Assembly (NCBI RefSeq): GCF_023516615.1
Contig: NZ_JAMGBF010000034.1
Location: forward strand, 81,493 to 145,492
Reading direction: 5' to 3'
DNA: 64,000 bases
Origin: Streptomyces panaciradicis
GTDB lineage: Bacteria; Actinomycetota; Actinomycetes; Streptomycetales; Streptomycetaceae
Below, in pieces: positions 27,164 to 36,270 of this stretch. How positions within the stretch are numbered: position 1 is the first letter of the stretch; the number at the start of each line of letters is the position of its first letter. Below the pieces are notes generated by a model. It did not search any database. It had not been told where the DNA came from and was given only the letters and a program-made list of their open reading frames with translations. Made by a program: the position numbers and the translations under genes.

Positions 27164-30100
27164 TCAGCCCTTGGTTGACTTCCCGGGACGCCACGCGCGC
27201 AAGTCGTCGTCGGTCAGACCATGTTCACCCTGCTTGGTCGCCCGGTAGCCCGCGAAGAAGGCTGCGGGGGAGCCGCCGTACAGGGCGTCGAATTCGTCGT
27301 GCCACTGGTTGAGCCAGGGCTGAAGTTCGAGGAGGCCGGCGAGCAGCGGGGTCATCTGCTCGTCGGACAGCTCGTCGTGGTTTGTGAAGTACGTGCTGAG
27401 TGCCTGGGCCTGCTCACGGTGATCCCAGCCCGCCCAGCCGAAGAGGTGCGGGGTGCCGGAGATCGCGCCGGTGGTGTAGGAGATGAACCGCTCCTTCGGC
27501 ACGTCCAGCTTCCCGCGGGCGCGCCAGTAGGACGGCTTGAGGAAGTCGGCCGATGTGTATTTCGGCGGTACGGGGATTGAATCCCGGATCCTTCGCTTGG
27601 CGGGCTCGTCCGGGGCGGCGTCTTCCTGACGCTGGAGATCCCAGACATGCTCCCAGTCGGCGCGCTTCCTCAAGCCGGTGGACTTGTAGCGCAGGGCGGC
27701 AAGGAAGGGGACATGTTCGTTGGCGAGGAGATCCGCGACGACGGTCGCCAGCTCTTTGCGGGGTGCGTACAACTCGGCGACGGAGACGAAGTCCTCGTCG
27801 AGGGAGAGAGCGGAGGTGAGCTGAGCACGGGTGAGGATGGTCGGCTGGCCGTCCTCGAACCAGAGTTCGCGGTTCTCGATGCGGTCGAGAAGCCAGGAGC
27901 GCAGGGCCTTGTCCTGGAGGGCGTCCCAACCTTCGGTCGCCCACCGGCGCTTGTACTCGGGGCGCTCGACCATGCCGATGGCGCGGGACGACTCGATGAC
28001 GTCGATGCGCTTCTGGACAGTGGCCTTGTACGCGTCGGACCAGTGGTCGGGCAGGTTGGTGATGGGGGTGGACCCATGTCGCTCGAACCACTCGTCGGAT
28101 GCCTCACCCTTCTCGACCCGCCGAGCGAGCACGATCTCGAAGGCCCGCTCGCCGAGGGCGAGTTCGGGGACTTCGGCCTCGGGGGCACGGAGGTCTTCGG
28201 AGTGCAGGTTGTAGAGAGAATAGACCTGCCAGTCGAGCTCCTCCTGGAGGGCGATCATGCGGGCACGAGTGTTCTCCCACGTGACGCGAGCTTCCCGGAG
28301 TTTGGGGGCGCTCGGGGGCGACGAGCTGGAAGTGGTTAGCGCGGCAGGCTCGGTGGCAGAAAGGGCTTGGGCAAGGGTGTCCAGTGCAGTGCCGAGCGCG
28401 GTGGGGTAGGCGACGGGCAGAGGGAAGTCTTCGACGTTGGTACCGGTGAACTCATAGCGTTCCTCCCATGCTTCGCTTTGGATGCCGCGACCGAGTCCAC
28501 TCCCCCCCTTACCTTGACTCACCTGCTTGAGCCAGAAACAGGCGGTGGAGCTGTTGAGCAGCCCCAGCAATTTGAGATAATCTCCCTCCACGGCATCATC
28601 CCGCAGTTTAATCACTGGTGCAGTGCGATTGAAAAGGCGTGCGTCGCGATCGAAGACGAAGTGGTTGTGGGTCGCGACAAAGGCGAATCCGATGCCGAAT
28701 TTGTTATTCAGCTTGCTCGGGTAATTTTCAAGATGGACGTACCATGCTCGCCCATTTTGTGTGAGTGTTTTCCCGAAGATCTTCCGGTTGCGAAGTCGAG
28801 TCCTGTCACGCCACAGGTGTTGAGTGACTAGTGGATGCCTTGGATCGGAAAGATGTGAATTCTTGTGATCCGTGTAAGGATTGCTAACCGGGATTTCATG
28901 GTCGAATTTGAAATCCCGAACAAACTCTCCTGCGATCAATGGTCGGGTGTGCTCGCCGTGCCCATAGCGACTGGCTGTTTCGCTGTCTGGCCAAAAGAAA
29001 ATGTCATCTGCTCCAGTGGATGTCGTGCGCCCGACACTTGCGCTGATGCTGCCGAGTTTCAGATTTGCCGCAGACGTAATTTGCTCCACCATTTCAAGGC
29101 CGCCGTCTGCCAAGATCCATGGTTGCTTTCCGAAGTAGCGCTCACGCGTCAGATCGTCGACGGATACCCATTGGCTGGCTGAGCCGGGTCTGTCGATTTG
29201 GTCGACTATTGCATCCCAGACGAGCCCATTCTCTCCATCCTCTGGAATTTTAGGCTCGCCCTGGACTCCGCGCACAGTGCGGATAATCTCGGCACGTGCG
29301 TTGCCAGACCGTCGGCGGCCAATCAGGATTACCGTAGGGGTGCCATGCTCAGGAATATAAGCCCCCGAAGTGTCGATTACTTCCGTCAGCTCGACCTTGT
29401 GTGCAAAGTACTCCTCGATCAGCCTGGTTCCGAATTCTCGCTTCATGAAGGAGTTCGCGGTGATTTGGCCAACCATGCCGTACCCGCGCCCGTCAGGATT
29501 CCCTGCTTTTGCCAGCTGAAAAAACCGCTCAGCGAAAGGAACCGATAGGGCATATGACCCTGCGCAGGATGCGTAGAGCTTCCGGTAAAGCTTATTCAGG
29601 TTGGCGTCTGCGACCTGAATGTAAGGTGGATTCCCCACCACGACGTCATATCGCCCCTGTTCCAGAATCCCGGGATGCGCATCCAAGTCCTCCGTGGCGT
29701 AGGAGAACTCTGCAAGTGGATCCCCCGACTCTTCGTCGCCCAGAGTCAGTTCAAGCTGGCGAGCCTTGATCAGCGAGTCGCCCACCGCCAGATGGATCGG
29801 CCAGTCGTACCGCCCTGCCTCTTCCAGCGTCCGTACCCCGGACACTGCCATCGCCGCCACCAACAACCGGAACCGCGCGATAGCCACCGCGAACGGATTG
29901 ATGTCCACCCCGTGCACGGAGTTCAACGCATACCGCACCCGCTCATGCACGTCTCGCCCAGGCTCCCGCTCCGCCCAAAGCCGGACCATCCTCCTGAACG
30001 CGCCCAGCACAAAGTGCCCCGACCCACACGTAGGGTCGATCATCTTCAGTTCGCCGAACCGCCCGCCCAGCTCCCGCACCACCGGATTCATCGTCCGGTC

Positions 30101-30907
30101 GAGGATGAACTCCTCCACGAATTCCGGGGTCTGAAGCAGCGCATACGTCTTCCGAGCTGCCTCCGACAGGTCCTGGTACAGGTCGCCCAGGAACCGCGTA
30201 TCCCACCCCTTCGTCCCGTCCTCGTTAAGCGGGTCGGTGAAGTCGTGGACCAGCTCTCCGTCCTCCCCCCGCTCCCGCCAGAACTCCACCAGCGCCCGCG
30301 CCCCGTCGTGCGAGACCGGGATCTGATACAGCGGATTGCGCCGCTTGTCGAACAGCAGCTTGCCGGCCTGCCCGGAGCCCAGCTCCGCGAACGCCCGCTC
30401 CAGCCACCCTCGGTACGTCGGGTCCTGCTCATCCTCCACGTACTGCCGGTACCGGGCCTCCGCCAGATCCCACCGCTCGGCGTCCGGGCCTGTGAGGTAC
30501 GGCTCCGGGATCAGGCGGTTGTCCTCGCAGAACCGTACGAACACCGTGCCCAGCACCCACGCCACCGCGACCTGGGTGATCCGCTCGTCCAGCCACGCGC
30601 TCCAAGTCGCCCCCGTACGACCGAGCTTGAATGCCTGGTCGTATTCAGCCCGCAGCCTCCCAGCGACAGCCTCCGCCGCCCGCACCAGCTCGGCACGCTC
30701 CTCCGGCAGCTCAGCCAGCCGCCCCTCCAGCCAGGCATCCCACTTCGGGCTCCCCTTGGGATCGGCCTTCTGTAGCTTGCCGTACTCCGTGCGCAGTGGC
30801 TTCAGGACGGTCTCGCCGTCCCGTACCTGCTGGCCGAGGTCGACCTCGACCGCCTTCACCTGCTTGATCAGGTCCGTCAGCAGTGCCTTGGACTTGCGGT
30901 CGATCAC
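27164..30907 (-). CDS. pglX: BREX type 2 adenine-specific DNA methyltransferase PglX
   Basis: A 1247-residue N6-adenine methyltransferase. The SAM-binding motif MIDPTCGSGHFVLGAF is near residue 288 and the catalytic NPPYIQV near 423. The N-terminal 280 residues are helical, and the region after NPPY contains the presumed target-recognition part. In BREX, PglX methylates one strand of a host motif, marking self; in the classical Pgl model it modifies phage DNA. GTG 30907 is chosen because it gives the family opening V-I-D-R-K and follows AGGAGA by 9 nt; GTG 30940 is a longer option. It lies 72 nt after pglW in the same operon. A low-GC block covers about residues 422-802. Confidence 0.94.
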   Translation of the reverse strand: MIDRKSKALLTDLIKQVKAVEVDLGQQVRDGETVLKPLRTEYGKLQKADPKGSPKWDAWLEGRLAELPEERAELVRAAEAVAGRLRAEYDQAFKLGRTGATWSAWLDERITQVAVAWVLGTVFVRFCEDNRLIPEPYLTGPDAERWDLAEARYRQYVEDEQDPTYRGWLERAFAELGSGQAGKLLFDKRRNPLYQIPVSHDGARALVEFWRERGEDGELVHDFTDPLNEDGTKGWDTRFLGDLYQDLSEAARKTYALLQTPEFVEEFILDRTMNPVVRELGGRFGELKMIDPTCGSGHFVLGAFRRMVRLWAEREPGRDVHERVRYALNSVHGVDINPFAVAIARFRLLVAAMAVSGVRTLEEAGRYDWPIHLAVGDSLIKARQLELTLGDEESGDPLAEFSYATEDLDAHPGILEQGRYDVVVGNPPYIQVADANLNKLYRKLYASCAGSYALSVPFAERFFQLAKAGNPDGRGYGMVGQITANSFMKREFGTRLIEEYFAHKVELTEVIDTSGAYIPEHGTPTVILIGRRRSGNARAEIIRTVRGVQGEPKIPEDGENGLVWDAIVDQIDRPGSASQWVSVDDLTRERYFGKQPWILADGGLEMVEQITSAANLKLGSISASVGRTTSTGADDIFFWPDSETASRYGHGEHTRPLIAGEFVRDFKFDHEIPVSNPYTDHKNSHLSDPRHPLVTQHLWRDRTRLRNRKIFGKTLTQNGRAWYVHLENYPSKLNNKFGIGFAFVATHNHFVFDRDARLFNRTAPVIKLRDDAVEGDYLKLLGLLNSSTACFWLKQVSQGKGGSGLGRGIQSEAWEERYEFTGTNVEDFPLPVAYPTALGTALDTLAQALSATEPAALTTSSSSPPSAPKLREARVTWENTRARMIALQEELDWQVYSLYNLHSEDLRAPEAEVPELALGERAFEIVLARRVEKGEASDEWFERHGSTPITNLPDHWSDAYKATVQKRIDVIESSRAIGMVERPEYKRRWATEGWDALQDKALRSWLLDRIENRELWFEDGQPTILTRAQLTSALSLDEDFVSVAELYAPRKELATVVADLLANEHVPFLAALRYKSTGLRKRADWEHVWDLQRQEDAAPDEPAKRRIRDSIPVPPKYTSADFLKPSYWRARGKLDVPKERFISYTTGAISGTPHLFGWAGWDHREQAQALSTYFTNHDELSDEQMTPLLAGLLELQPWLNQWHDEFDALYGGSPAAFFAGYRATKQGEHGLTDDDLRAWRPGKSTKG
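28500..29640. other. Low-GC block within pglX (presumed target-recognition segment)
   Basis: Base composition drops sharply inside pglX. Hand counts: bases 28681-28740 contain 27 G+C of 60 and 28861-28920 contain 26 of 60, against 46 of 60 for 30361-30420 in the same gene. The reading frame stays intact. The block begins right after the NPPY catalytic motif, so only the specificity half differs, which points to module exchange. Edges are approximate. Confidence 0.8.
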
Positions 30908-30979
30908 CTGGTCACGTCTCCTGTCGTCATCCCCACCCACACGCGAACCGCTCCGAGTACGGCACGCGCGCTCAACGCA

Positions 30980-33900
30980 TCATCCCCGTGGCCCGCCGGC
31001 CCCGGCCCTCTCCGGCTTCGCGCGGTGCGCGTTCTGCACCCAGGACTCATTCAGCACGATCCACTCGCCCAGCCCCGACTGATACGGCACCGCCACCGTC
31101 CCCAGCCGCGGCGGCCGGGCCGGGTCGCTCTGCGGGCACAGCAGCCACAGCGCGCGTCCGCCACCCCGCGACCGCTCCGCCAGCCGCTCCAGTACACCCA
31201 TCGCGTCGTACCGGGCGAAGACCCCGGCGTCCGTCAGCAGCAACGGAGCAGCCGACCCGCCCCCGCCGCCGTTCCCAGAACCCGTGCCTCCCGGCACCAG
31301 CAGCTCGCCGATCCGAGGCTCCACCAGCCCCCACGCCGTCCCCGCGTACTCGGCGAACTTCATCGCTCCCGGCGTCCCGGCCTTCGCCACATCCGCACGC
31401 AGGATCGTCTCCCACGTGGGCTTGGGCCGAGGGTCGACCAGCTCGTGCAGCGCCCGCACGAACAGCTCGGCCACCGACACCACGACGGCCCCGCCCGCGA
31501 AGTCGTCGCGCCCAAGTTCGTCGATCGCATCCCGCGCCCACTCCGTCGGCACCGTCAGTACGCGGAAGCCGTCCCGCCGTGCCGAGGCCTTCAGCCGGTC
31601 CTCGGCCGTGCCCGCCGCCGCGAGCTCCGGGTCGTCGGAGTAGCGGTGCGCGGAGACGGTGCCCGTCGGCTGCCGTCGGGCGTCCGACGACAGATAGGCA
31701 GACACTCCGTCCGGACTGCTCGGCAGATAGCGCAGCGTCCCCGTGCTCTTGCGCGTCGACAGCACCAGGTCGAAGCCGGCCTCACGCAGAGCCCTCGTCA
31801 GCGGGCCGCCCGTGGGCAGCGCATGGCCACGCCGCTCGTTCAGCAGCTCCGGGAAGCGGGCCCGTACCCGCTCGTGGACGTCGTCCGCCGTCAGGCCCGG
31901 CTGCTCGGCCTCCGCCATCCCGGGGATGAGCGGTACCAGGCCGGCCTGGGTGAGGCGCAGCGCGCGCACCAGCGGCAGCTTGCGCGGATAGATCTCCAGG
32001 CGGGGCGTCGCGGCGGCATGGCGGGAGGCGGCCACCGCGATCTCCACCATGCGCCGGTCGTCCCACTGCACTGCCGCGCTCGGCGGAGGTACGGCACCGA
32101 GCTCGGCCACCACGGTCGCCGCGGTCGGCAGGGTGTCGAGTTCCGACATGGTGTCGGCGATACGGCCGAGCCGCTGGGCGTAGTGGAGCAGGCCCGGCGC
32201 GGACGGCGTGTCCGGCGCGTCGTCCGCGCCCACCTCCAGCGCCAGCAGCCCTGCGCCCATGCTCTCGTCGGCCGCGTCGCGGTTCGGGGCGTGCTGGAAC
32301 TCGGCCTCCTCCGGGACGAGTTGCTCGACCTCCACCACGGCCCGTACGGCGGCCAGCGCCAGCGCCCGGCGCTGCTCGCGCTCCTGGAGCTGGGTGCCGC
32401 GCCGCACGGTCAGCGCGTCCGCGATCTCCGCCGCCGAAGCGACCCGGCCCAGGTCGTGCAGGAGGTCCAGGACCTCGGCGCGCAGCGCCCGTACCGCTGG
32501 GTGCTTCTTCCAGCGGGTCCGCTGGTTCTTCAGCATCTGAGGGATGCGTCCTCGCGACAGCCCGAGCACGTGCGCGACGTCCGTCTGCGTCGGCCATACC
32601 CCGACCTCCGCCGGCAGTACGCCCTGCTCGTTGGGCAGGCGCAGCAGCAGCCGTACCATCTCGCACTCGTTGTGGTTCGAGCCGTCCTTGCGCAGCGGCG
32701 GTACGAACACCGTGGCGAGGGTGTCGAGGCTGACGCTGCGCAGCGCGCGCTCAGGCAGCGAACCCGCACCGGTACCGCCGCTCGCCGCCACCGCGTCGGC
32801 CGCCGCGGCCTCGGCGGCCGACAGCTCCTCCTTCGCGGCCTTGCGACCCTCGGGAGTGAGCGGCGCGGCGGGCTTCTCCGCGAGCTTGAGCCGCCACTGC
32901 TTGATGCGGCTCAGGACCTCCTTGCGGGTCTTGGCACCGAGACCGGGGGCGTTGACGAGCTGGCGCTGGCTGTAGTCGAGCAACTCACCGACCGTGTTGA
33001 CGCCGAGGCCGTACACGAACGACTCCGCGGCCGGGCTCAGACCGGACGACGAGACGAGCGTGTCCCGGTCGACGCGCTCCGCCAGCCGCTCGCGCTGCTG
33101 CTCGGCGCTCTCCTCCTCGGCCTCCGGGATAGCGGCGTCCGGGGCGGGCTGCGCCGCCTCGCCCTGCGCGGGCGGTGCCGCGTGCCGTGACGGGCGGCGG
33201 GACGAGGGCTTCGCCTCGTCCATGGCGAGGAAGATCTTCTTCCAGGCGTCCCGCATCGGCTTGAGGTCGGGGAAGCGCTGGGAGGCGTCCCGGTGCAGTG
33301 CCTTCTGGAAGAACGCGACCAGGCCGTCCCGTACCGCCGGGTCGAAGGCGTCGGCGGCGATCCTCGGGTACGGCTCCTTCTCCGGGTCGGTCTGGCGCGG
33401 CGAGACCTTGCCATCGCCCCACACCGGGAGCTCTCGGGACGCCATCTCGTGCAGGGTGACGGCCAGGGCGTAGCGCTCGGCGTGGGCGTCGTAGACCGAG
33501 CGGTCGGTGAGCATGCCGATGAACGGGTCGAGGTAGCCGTCCGTGCCCGCCGCGGTCTCGTTCACCGGGTAGCCCGCGAGCGAGAAGTCGATCAGCACCA
33601 GCTCGCGGGTGCGGTTCGGCCGGATGCGGATCGCGATGTTGTCCGGCTTGATGTCGCGGTGCCACACGCCCTCGCCTTCGAGGAAGTCCACCGCGCCGAA
33701 CAGGTAGTCGCCGTACGCCTCGAGTTGGTCCACGGACAGGCGGCCGAACTCGCGCAGCTGCCGGGCGACGGTCTCCTCCCGGCGTCGGCGCTTCGTACCC
33801 GGAGCGGACGACTCGCCGCTCTCCTCGCGCTCGTCGCCGACGTATTCCATGACCAGGACCGTGCGCGGGCCGATGCGCTGCGGCTCCGGCTCGACCAGGC

Positions 33901-35680
33901 GGATCACGCGGGAGTCGGGGCGGAGCCGGCCCAGCACCTCGGCCTCGCGGCGCAGCACCTCGCCGCGACTGTCCGACGTCGCGACCTTCAGCACCGCCAG
34001 GGACTTCGAGAAGCGCACATCCGGGCCGGCGGTCAGGTCCCGCACCAGGAACGCGCGGCTCGTCGAACCCGTACCGAGGCGGCGCCTGACCTCCCAGCGG
34101 CCCGCCAGCACGTCGCCCGCGACCGCGTCCAGGGGGTCCTTCTCGGGTTCGGCCGGGCGTGGGGCCTCGGCCGTCGGAGGTTCGGTCAGGTCGGCCTCGA
34201 CGACCTCCAGCATCTCCAGGAAGTCGTCCACCGACGACAGCCGGGCGGAGACGTCGTAGGCCGTGGCCGCCTGCACCAGCTCGTCGATGTACGGGGAGAG
34301 GCCGTCCACCACAGAGCTGGGGCGCAGGCCCTCGCCCGCCTCGTAGCGGGCCACCAGTTCGGCCTGGCTGGCGGCCGGTGGCCTGCCGGTGGCCAGGAGA
34401 TAGGTGAGCACTCCGAGTCCGTACACGTCCAGGGCGACCGGGTCGGGCCTGAGCGCGGTCAGCTCCGGGGCCAGATAAGGGTCCGCGCCCTCGGCGAGAT
34501 GCGCGCCCGCGCGCGAGAAGGTCGTGGGGGCGAACCGCTCGCCGTTGCCGGTCACGCCGTGCTCGGAGCTGCGCTGGACGGCGACCTGCCAGTCGGAGAT
34601 CTGCAGGTGTGGGCTGGACCAGGCCCCGGACTCGCTCTCGGAGTCTCTCCGGCCGCCACGGCCGCCACGGCCGCGCGGGATGACGTGGACCGCGCGGGCC
34701 GCCAGGGTGCGGTGGAAGATCCGTCGGCCGTGCGCCGAGCGCACCGTCTCGGCGAGCTGCCGCACCAGCGCCATCCGGCTGAGGATGTCCAGCTTCTCGC
34801 CGTACTGGATCAGGTACTCGTCCAGACGCAGGGTCCGCGGATCGAAGTCGAAGATCAGCGCGGGGCCCGCCGAGTGCCCCGACGGGTCGTACTGCTTGAG
34901 CTGGACGACACCAGGGTGCCGGAAATAACGCAGCACCGCGGCCTCACGGCGCGCCGCGCGCTCCACGGATGCCCGCAGCTCGGCGTCGGAGCCGCGCTCG
35001 CGCAGATAGACACGGACGCGGGCTGCCTCCGGCAGCTCACTGTGCTGGGCCAGATAGTCGGCCCAGGTGGGACCCGAGTCGAACGCCTTCCGGCTCAGCA
35101 GGTACGGGCCGACCTTGTACTCGGCGTCGCTGCGCGCGATGCCGATGCGCTCCAGGGCCGCCTTGATCCGGCGCGACCGTGCGGCGTCGATCCGGCGGTA
35201 CTCGTCCTTCGGCGGCTCCTTCAGCATCTCGCTGAGCTGGTGCACCGTGAAGACACCGTTGCGGTCGTGGGCGGGCAGCCGGTTGCGCAGCGAGGAGTCG
35301 GTGAAGCAGACGGCCTCCGAGACCCACACCTTCTCGCCGTTCTGCTGGAGCAGCGCGGCCAGCTCCTTGGCCTTCTTGTTGGCCAGGTGCAGCGGATTGC
35401 CGTGGGGGATTTGCCGGCCGCTGGGCTGGGTCTGCAGCCAGGTGCCGTTGCGGGACTCGACGGAGCCGTGCCAGTCCTTGAGCTCGATCAGGTGCACGCC
35501 GCCCGGGGCGATCACGAGCAGGTCTACTTCCCGGACGTGGCCGGTGTGGGCGGTGAAGGTGAAGTTCGACCAGGCCCGCCACGGGTCGTTGTCCGGGAGC
35601 TTCTCGCGGATGGCCTCCAGGCCCCTGTGCTCATGCTGGAACTCGGAGTCGGTGACCGCAGTCCACCGGCCGTCCCGCAT
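30980..35680 (-). CDS. pglW: BREX type 2 NERD/serine-threonine kinase PglW
   Basis: A 1566-residue protein. An N-terminal NERD nuclease-related domain (about 20-130) has HVREVDLLVIAPGGVHLIE and LKDWHG. A first kinase-like domain (about 190-430) is degenerate: HRTLAARAV replaces HRDxKxxN. The second (about 525-830) looks active: LGTGSTSRAFLVRD, VLKVAT, WHRDIKPDNIAI, LIDFSLAG (DFG as DFS). A helix-hairpin-helix/RNA-polymerase-alpha-like segment near 930-985 and a helix-turn-helix-like LGLSRGRIPQM near 1040 follow. PglW is the kinase of the Pgl system and is thought to govern its activation. ATG 35680 follows GGGGA; the longer frame upstream is Arg/Gln-rich and unconserved. First gene of the pgl operon. 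Confidence 0.94.
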   Translation of the reverse strand: MRDGRWTAVTDSEFQHEHRGLEAIREKLPDNDPWRAWSNFTFTAHTGHVREVDLLVIAPGGVHLIELKDWHGSVESRNGTWLQTQPSGRQIPHGNPLHLANKKAKELAALLQQNGEKVWVSEAVCFTDSSLRNRLPAHDRNGVFTVHQLSEMLKEPPKDEYRRIDAARSRRIKAALERIGIARSDAEYKVGPYLLSRKAFDSGPTWADYLAQHSELPEAARVRVYLRERGSDAELRASVERAARREAAVLRYFRHPGVVQLKQYDPSGHSAGPALIFDFDPRTLRLDEYLIQYGEKLDILSRMALVRQLAETVRSAHGRRIFHRTLAARAVHVIPRGRGGRGGRRDSESESGAWSSPHLQISDWQVAVQRSSEHGVTGNGERFAPTTFSRAGAHLAEGADPYLAPELTALRPDPVALDVYGLGVLTYLLATGRPPAASQAELVARYEAGEGLRPSSVVDGLSPYIDELVQAATAYDVSARLSSVDDFLEMLEVVEADLTEPPTAEAPRPAEPEKDPLDAVAGDVLAGRWEVRRRLGTGSTSRAFLVRDLTAGPDVRFSKSLAVLKVATSDSRGEVLRREAEVLGRLRPDSRVIRLVEPEPQRIGPRTVLVMEYVGDEREESGESSAPGTKRRRREETVARQLREFGRLSVDQLEAYGDYLFGAVDFLEGEGVWHRDIKPDNIAIRIRPNRTRELVLIDFSLAGYPVNETAAGTDGYLDPFIGMLTDRSVYDAHAERYALAVTLHEMASRELPVWGDGKVSPRQTDPEKEPYPRIAADAFDPAVRDGLVAFFQKALHRDASQRFPDLKPMRDAWKKIFLAMDEAKPSSRRPSRHAAPPAQGEAAQPAPDAAIPEAEEESAEQQRERLAERVDRDTLVSSSGLSPAAESFVYGLGVNTVGELLDYSQRQLVNAPGLGAKTRKEVLSRIKQWRLKLAEKPAAPLTPEGRKAAKEELSAAEAAAADAVAASGGTGAGSLPERALRSVSLDTLATVFVPPLRKDGSNHNECEMVRLLLRLPNEQGVLPAEVGVWPTQTDVAHVLGLSRGRIPQMLKNQRTRWKKHPAVRALRAEVLDLLHDLGRVASAAEIADALTVRRGTQLQEREQRRALALAAVRAVVEVEQLVPEEAEFQHAPNRDAADESMGAGLLALEVGADDAPDTPSAPGLLHYAQRLGRIADTMSELDTLPTAATVVAELGAVPPPSAAVQWDDRRMVEIAVAASRHAAATPRLEIYPRKLPLVRALRLTQAGLVPLIPGMAEAEQPGLTADDVHERVRARFPELLNERRGHALPTGGPLTRALREAGFDLVLSTRKSTGTLRYLPSSPDGVSAYLSSDARRQPTGTVSAHRYSDDPELAAAGTAEDRLKASARRDGFRVLTVPTEWARDAIDELGRDDFAGGAVVVSVAELFVRALHELVDPRPKPTWETILRADVAKAGTPGAMKFAEYAGTAWGLVEPRIGELLVPGGTGSGNGGGGGSAAPLLLTDAGVFARYDAMGVLERLAERSRGGGRALWLLCPQSDPARPPRLGTVAVPYQSGLGEWIVLNESWVQNAHRAKPERAGAGGPRG

Positions 35681-35856
35681 GTGCCATCCCCGCTTCGCTG
35701 TTGTTCTTGCCGATCGCTGCTGCTCAGGCTGCAAAAAGCCCCGCACCGATCGTAGCGGGGCGGGGAACTGGGACGAAGGGGGATGGGTGGGGTGACTGTC
35801 AGAGCTCCCGGCTTGGGAGTGGATTCACCAAATCAACTTCGAGCTTTGGAAGTGGC

Positions 35857-35929
35857 ATTTTAATGTCGAGTGGAGCACCAAACCGACTGCTAGCTGTTTA
35901 CCAAACCGACTGCTGCAGTACGCTACTGT
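35857..35929. promoter_or_regulatory. Divergent control region of pglW and the small membrane gene
   Basis: A 15-bp direct repeat, ACCAAACCGACTGCT, occurs at 35877-35891 and 35900-35914 (23-bp period, two turns of the helix). On its left, TAAAAT on the minus strand (35862-35857) is a good -10 box for pglW; on its right TACTGT at 35924-35929 is a -10-like box for the plus strand. A regulator binding the repeats would contact both promoters. The rest of 35681-36010 holds no gene. Confidence 0.5.
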
Positions 35930-36010
35930 GGTGTGTGGGTCGACAGGGGGGTGTTGCATCTCGCCTGTTTGTTGTGCTTTGTAGGCATGCATGGTGAAGG
36001 GAGAGCACGG

Positions 36011-36199
36011 GTGGGTGGGATGCGCGGCATGAAGGTGACGCTCGCGATAGCGGTGGCGATGATCTCTGCGCTGCTGGTCGCCCTCTGGCGCCTGGCGCGC
36101 ACAGGAAACCTGGATCAGGCCGTCATGACCGGCGGGGGCGTGTTCGTAGCGGTGTTCACCATGGCCTTCATGGTCATGACCTATCTGAGCGGCGACTGA
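36011..36199 (+). CDS. Small two-helix membrane protein
   Basis: A 62-residue protein with two hydrophobic helices (about 10-27 and 38-58) joined by LARTGNLDQA. GTG 36011 follows AGGGAGAG with about 7 nt spacing; ATG 36020 is an alternative. No family is recognised. It precedes the HsdM-like gene by 71 nt on the same strand and may belong to that transcript. Confidence 0.65.
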   Translation: MGGMRGMKVTLAIAVAMISALLVALWRLARTGNLDQAVMTGGGVFVAVFTMAFMVMTYLSGD

Positions 36200-36270
36200 G
36201 CCGGGCCAGGCATGATGGGCGCACCAGAAGCCGGTCGTCCGGCCGAACGCGTGCGCAGACGGGAGACAAG

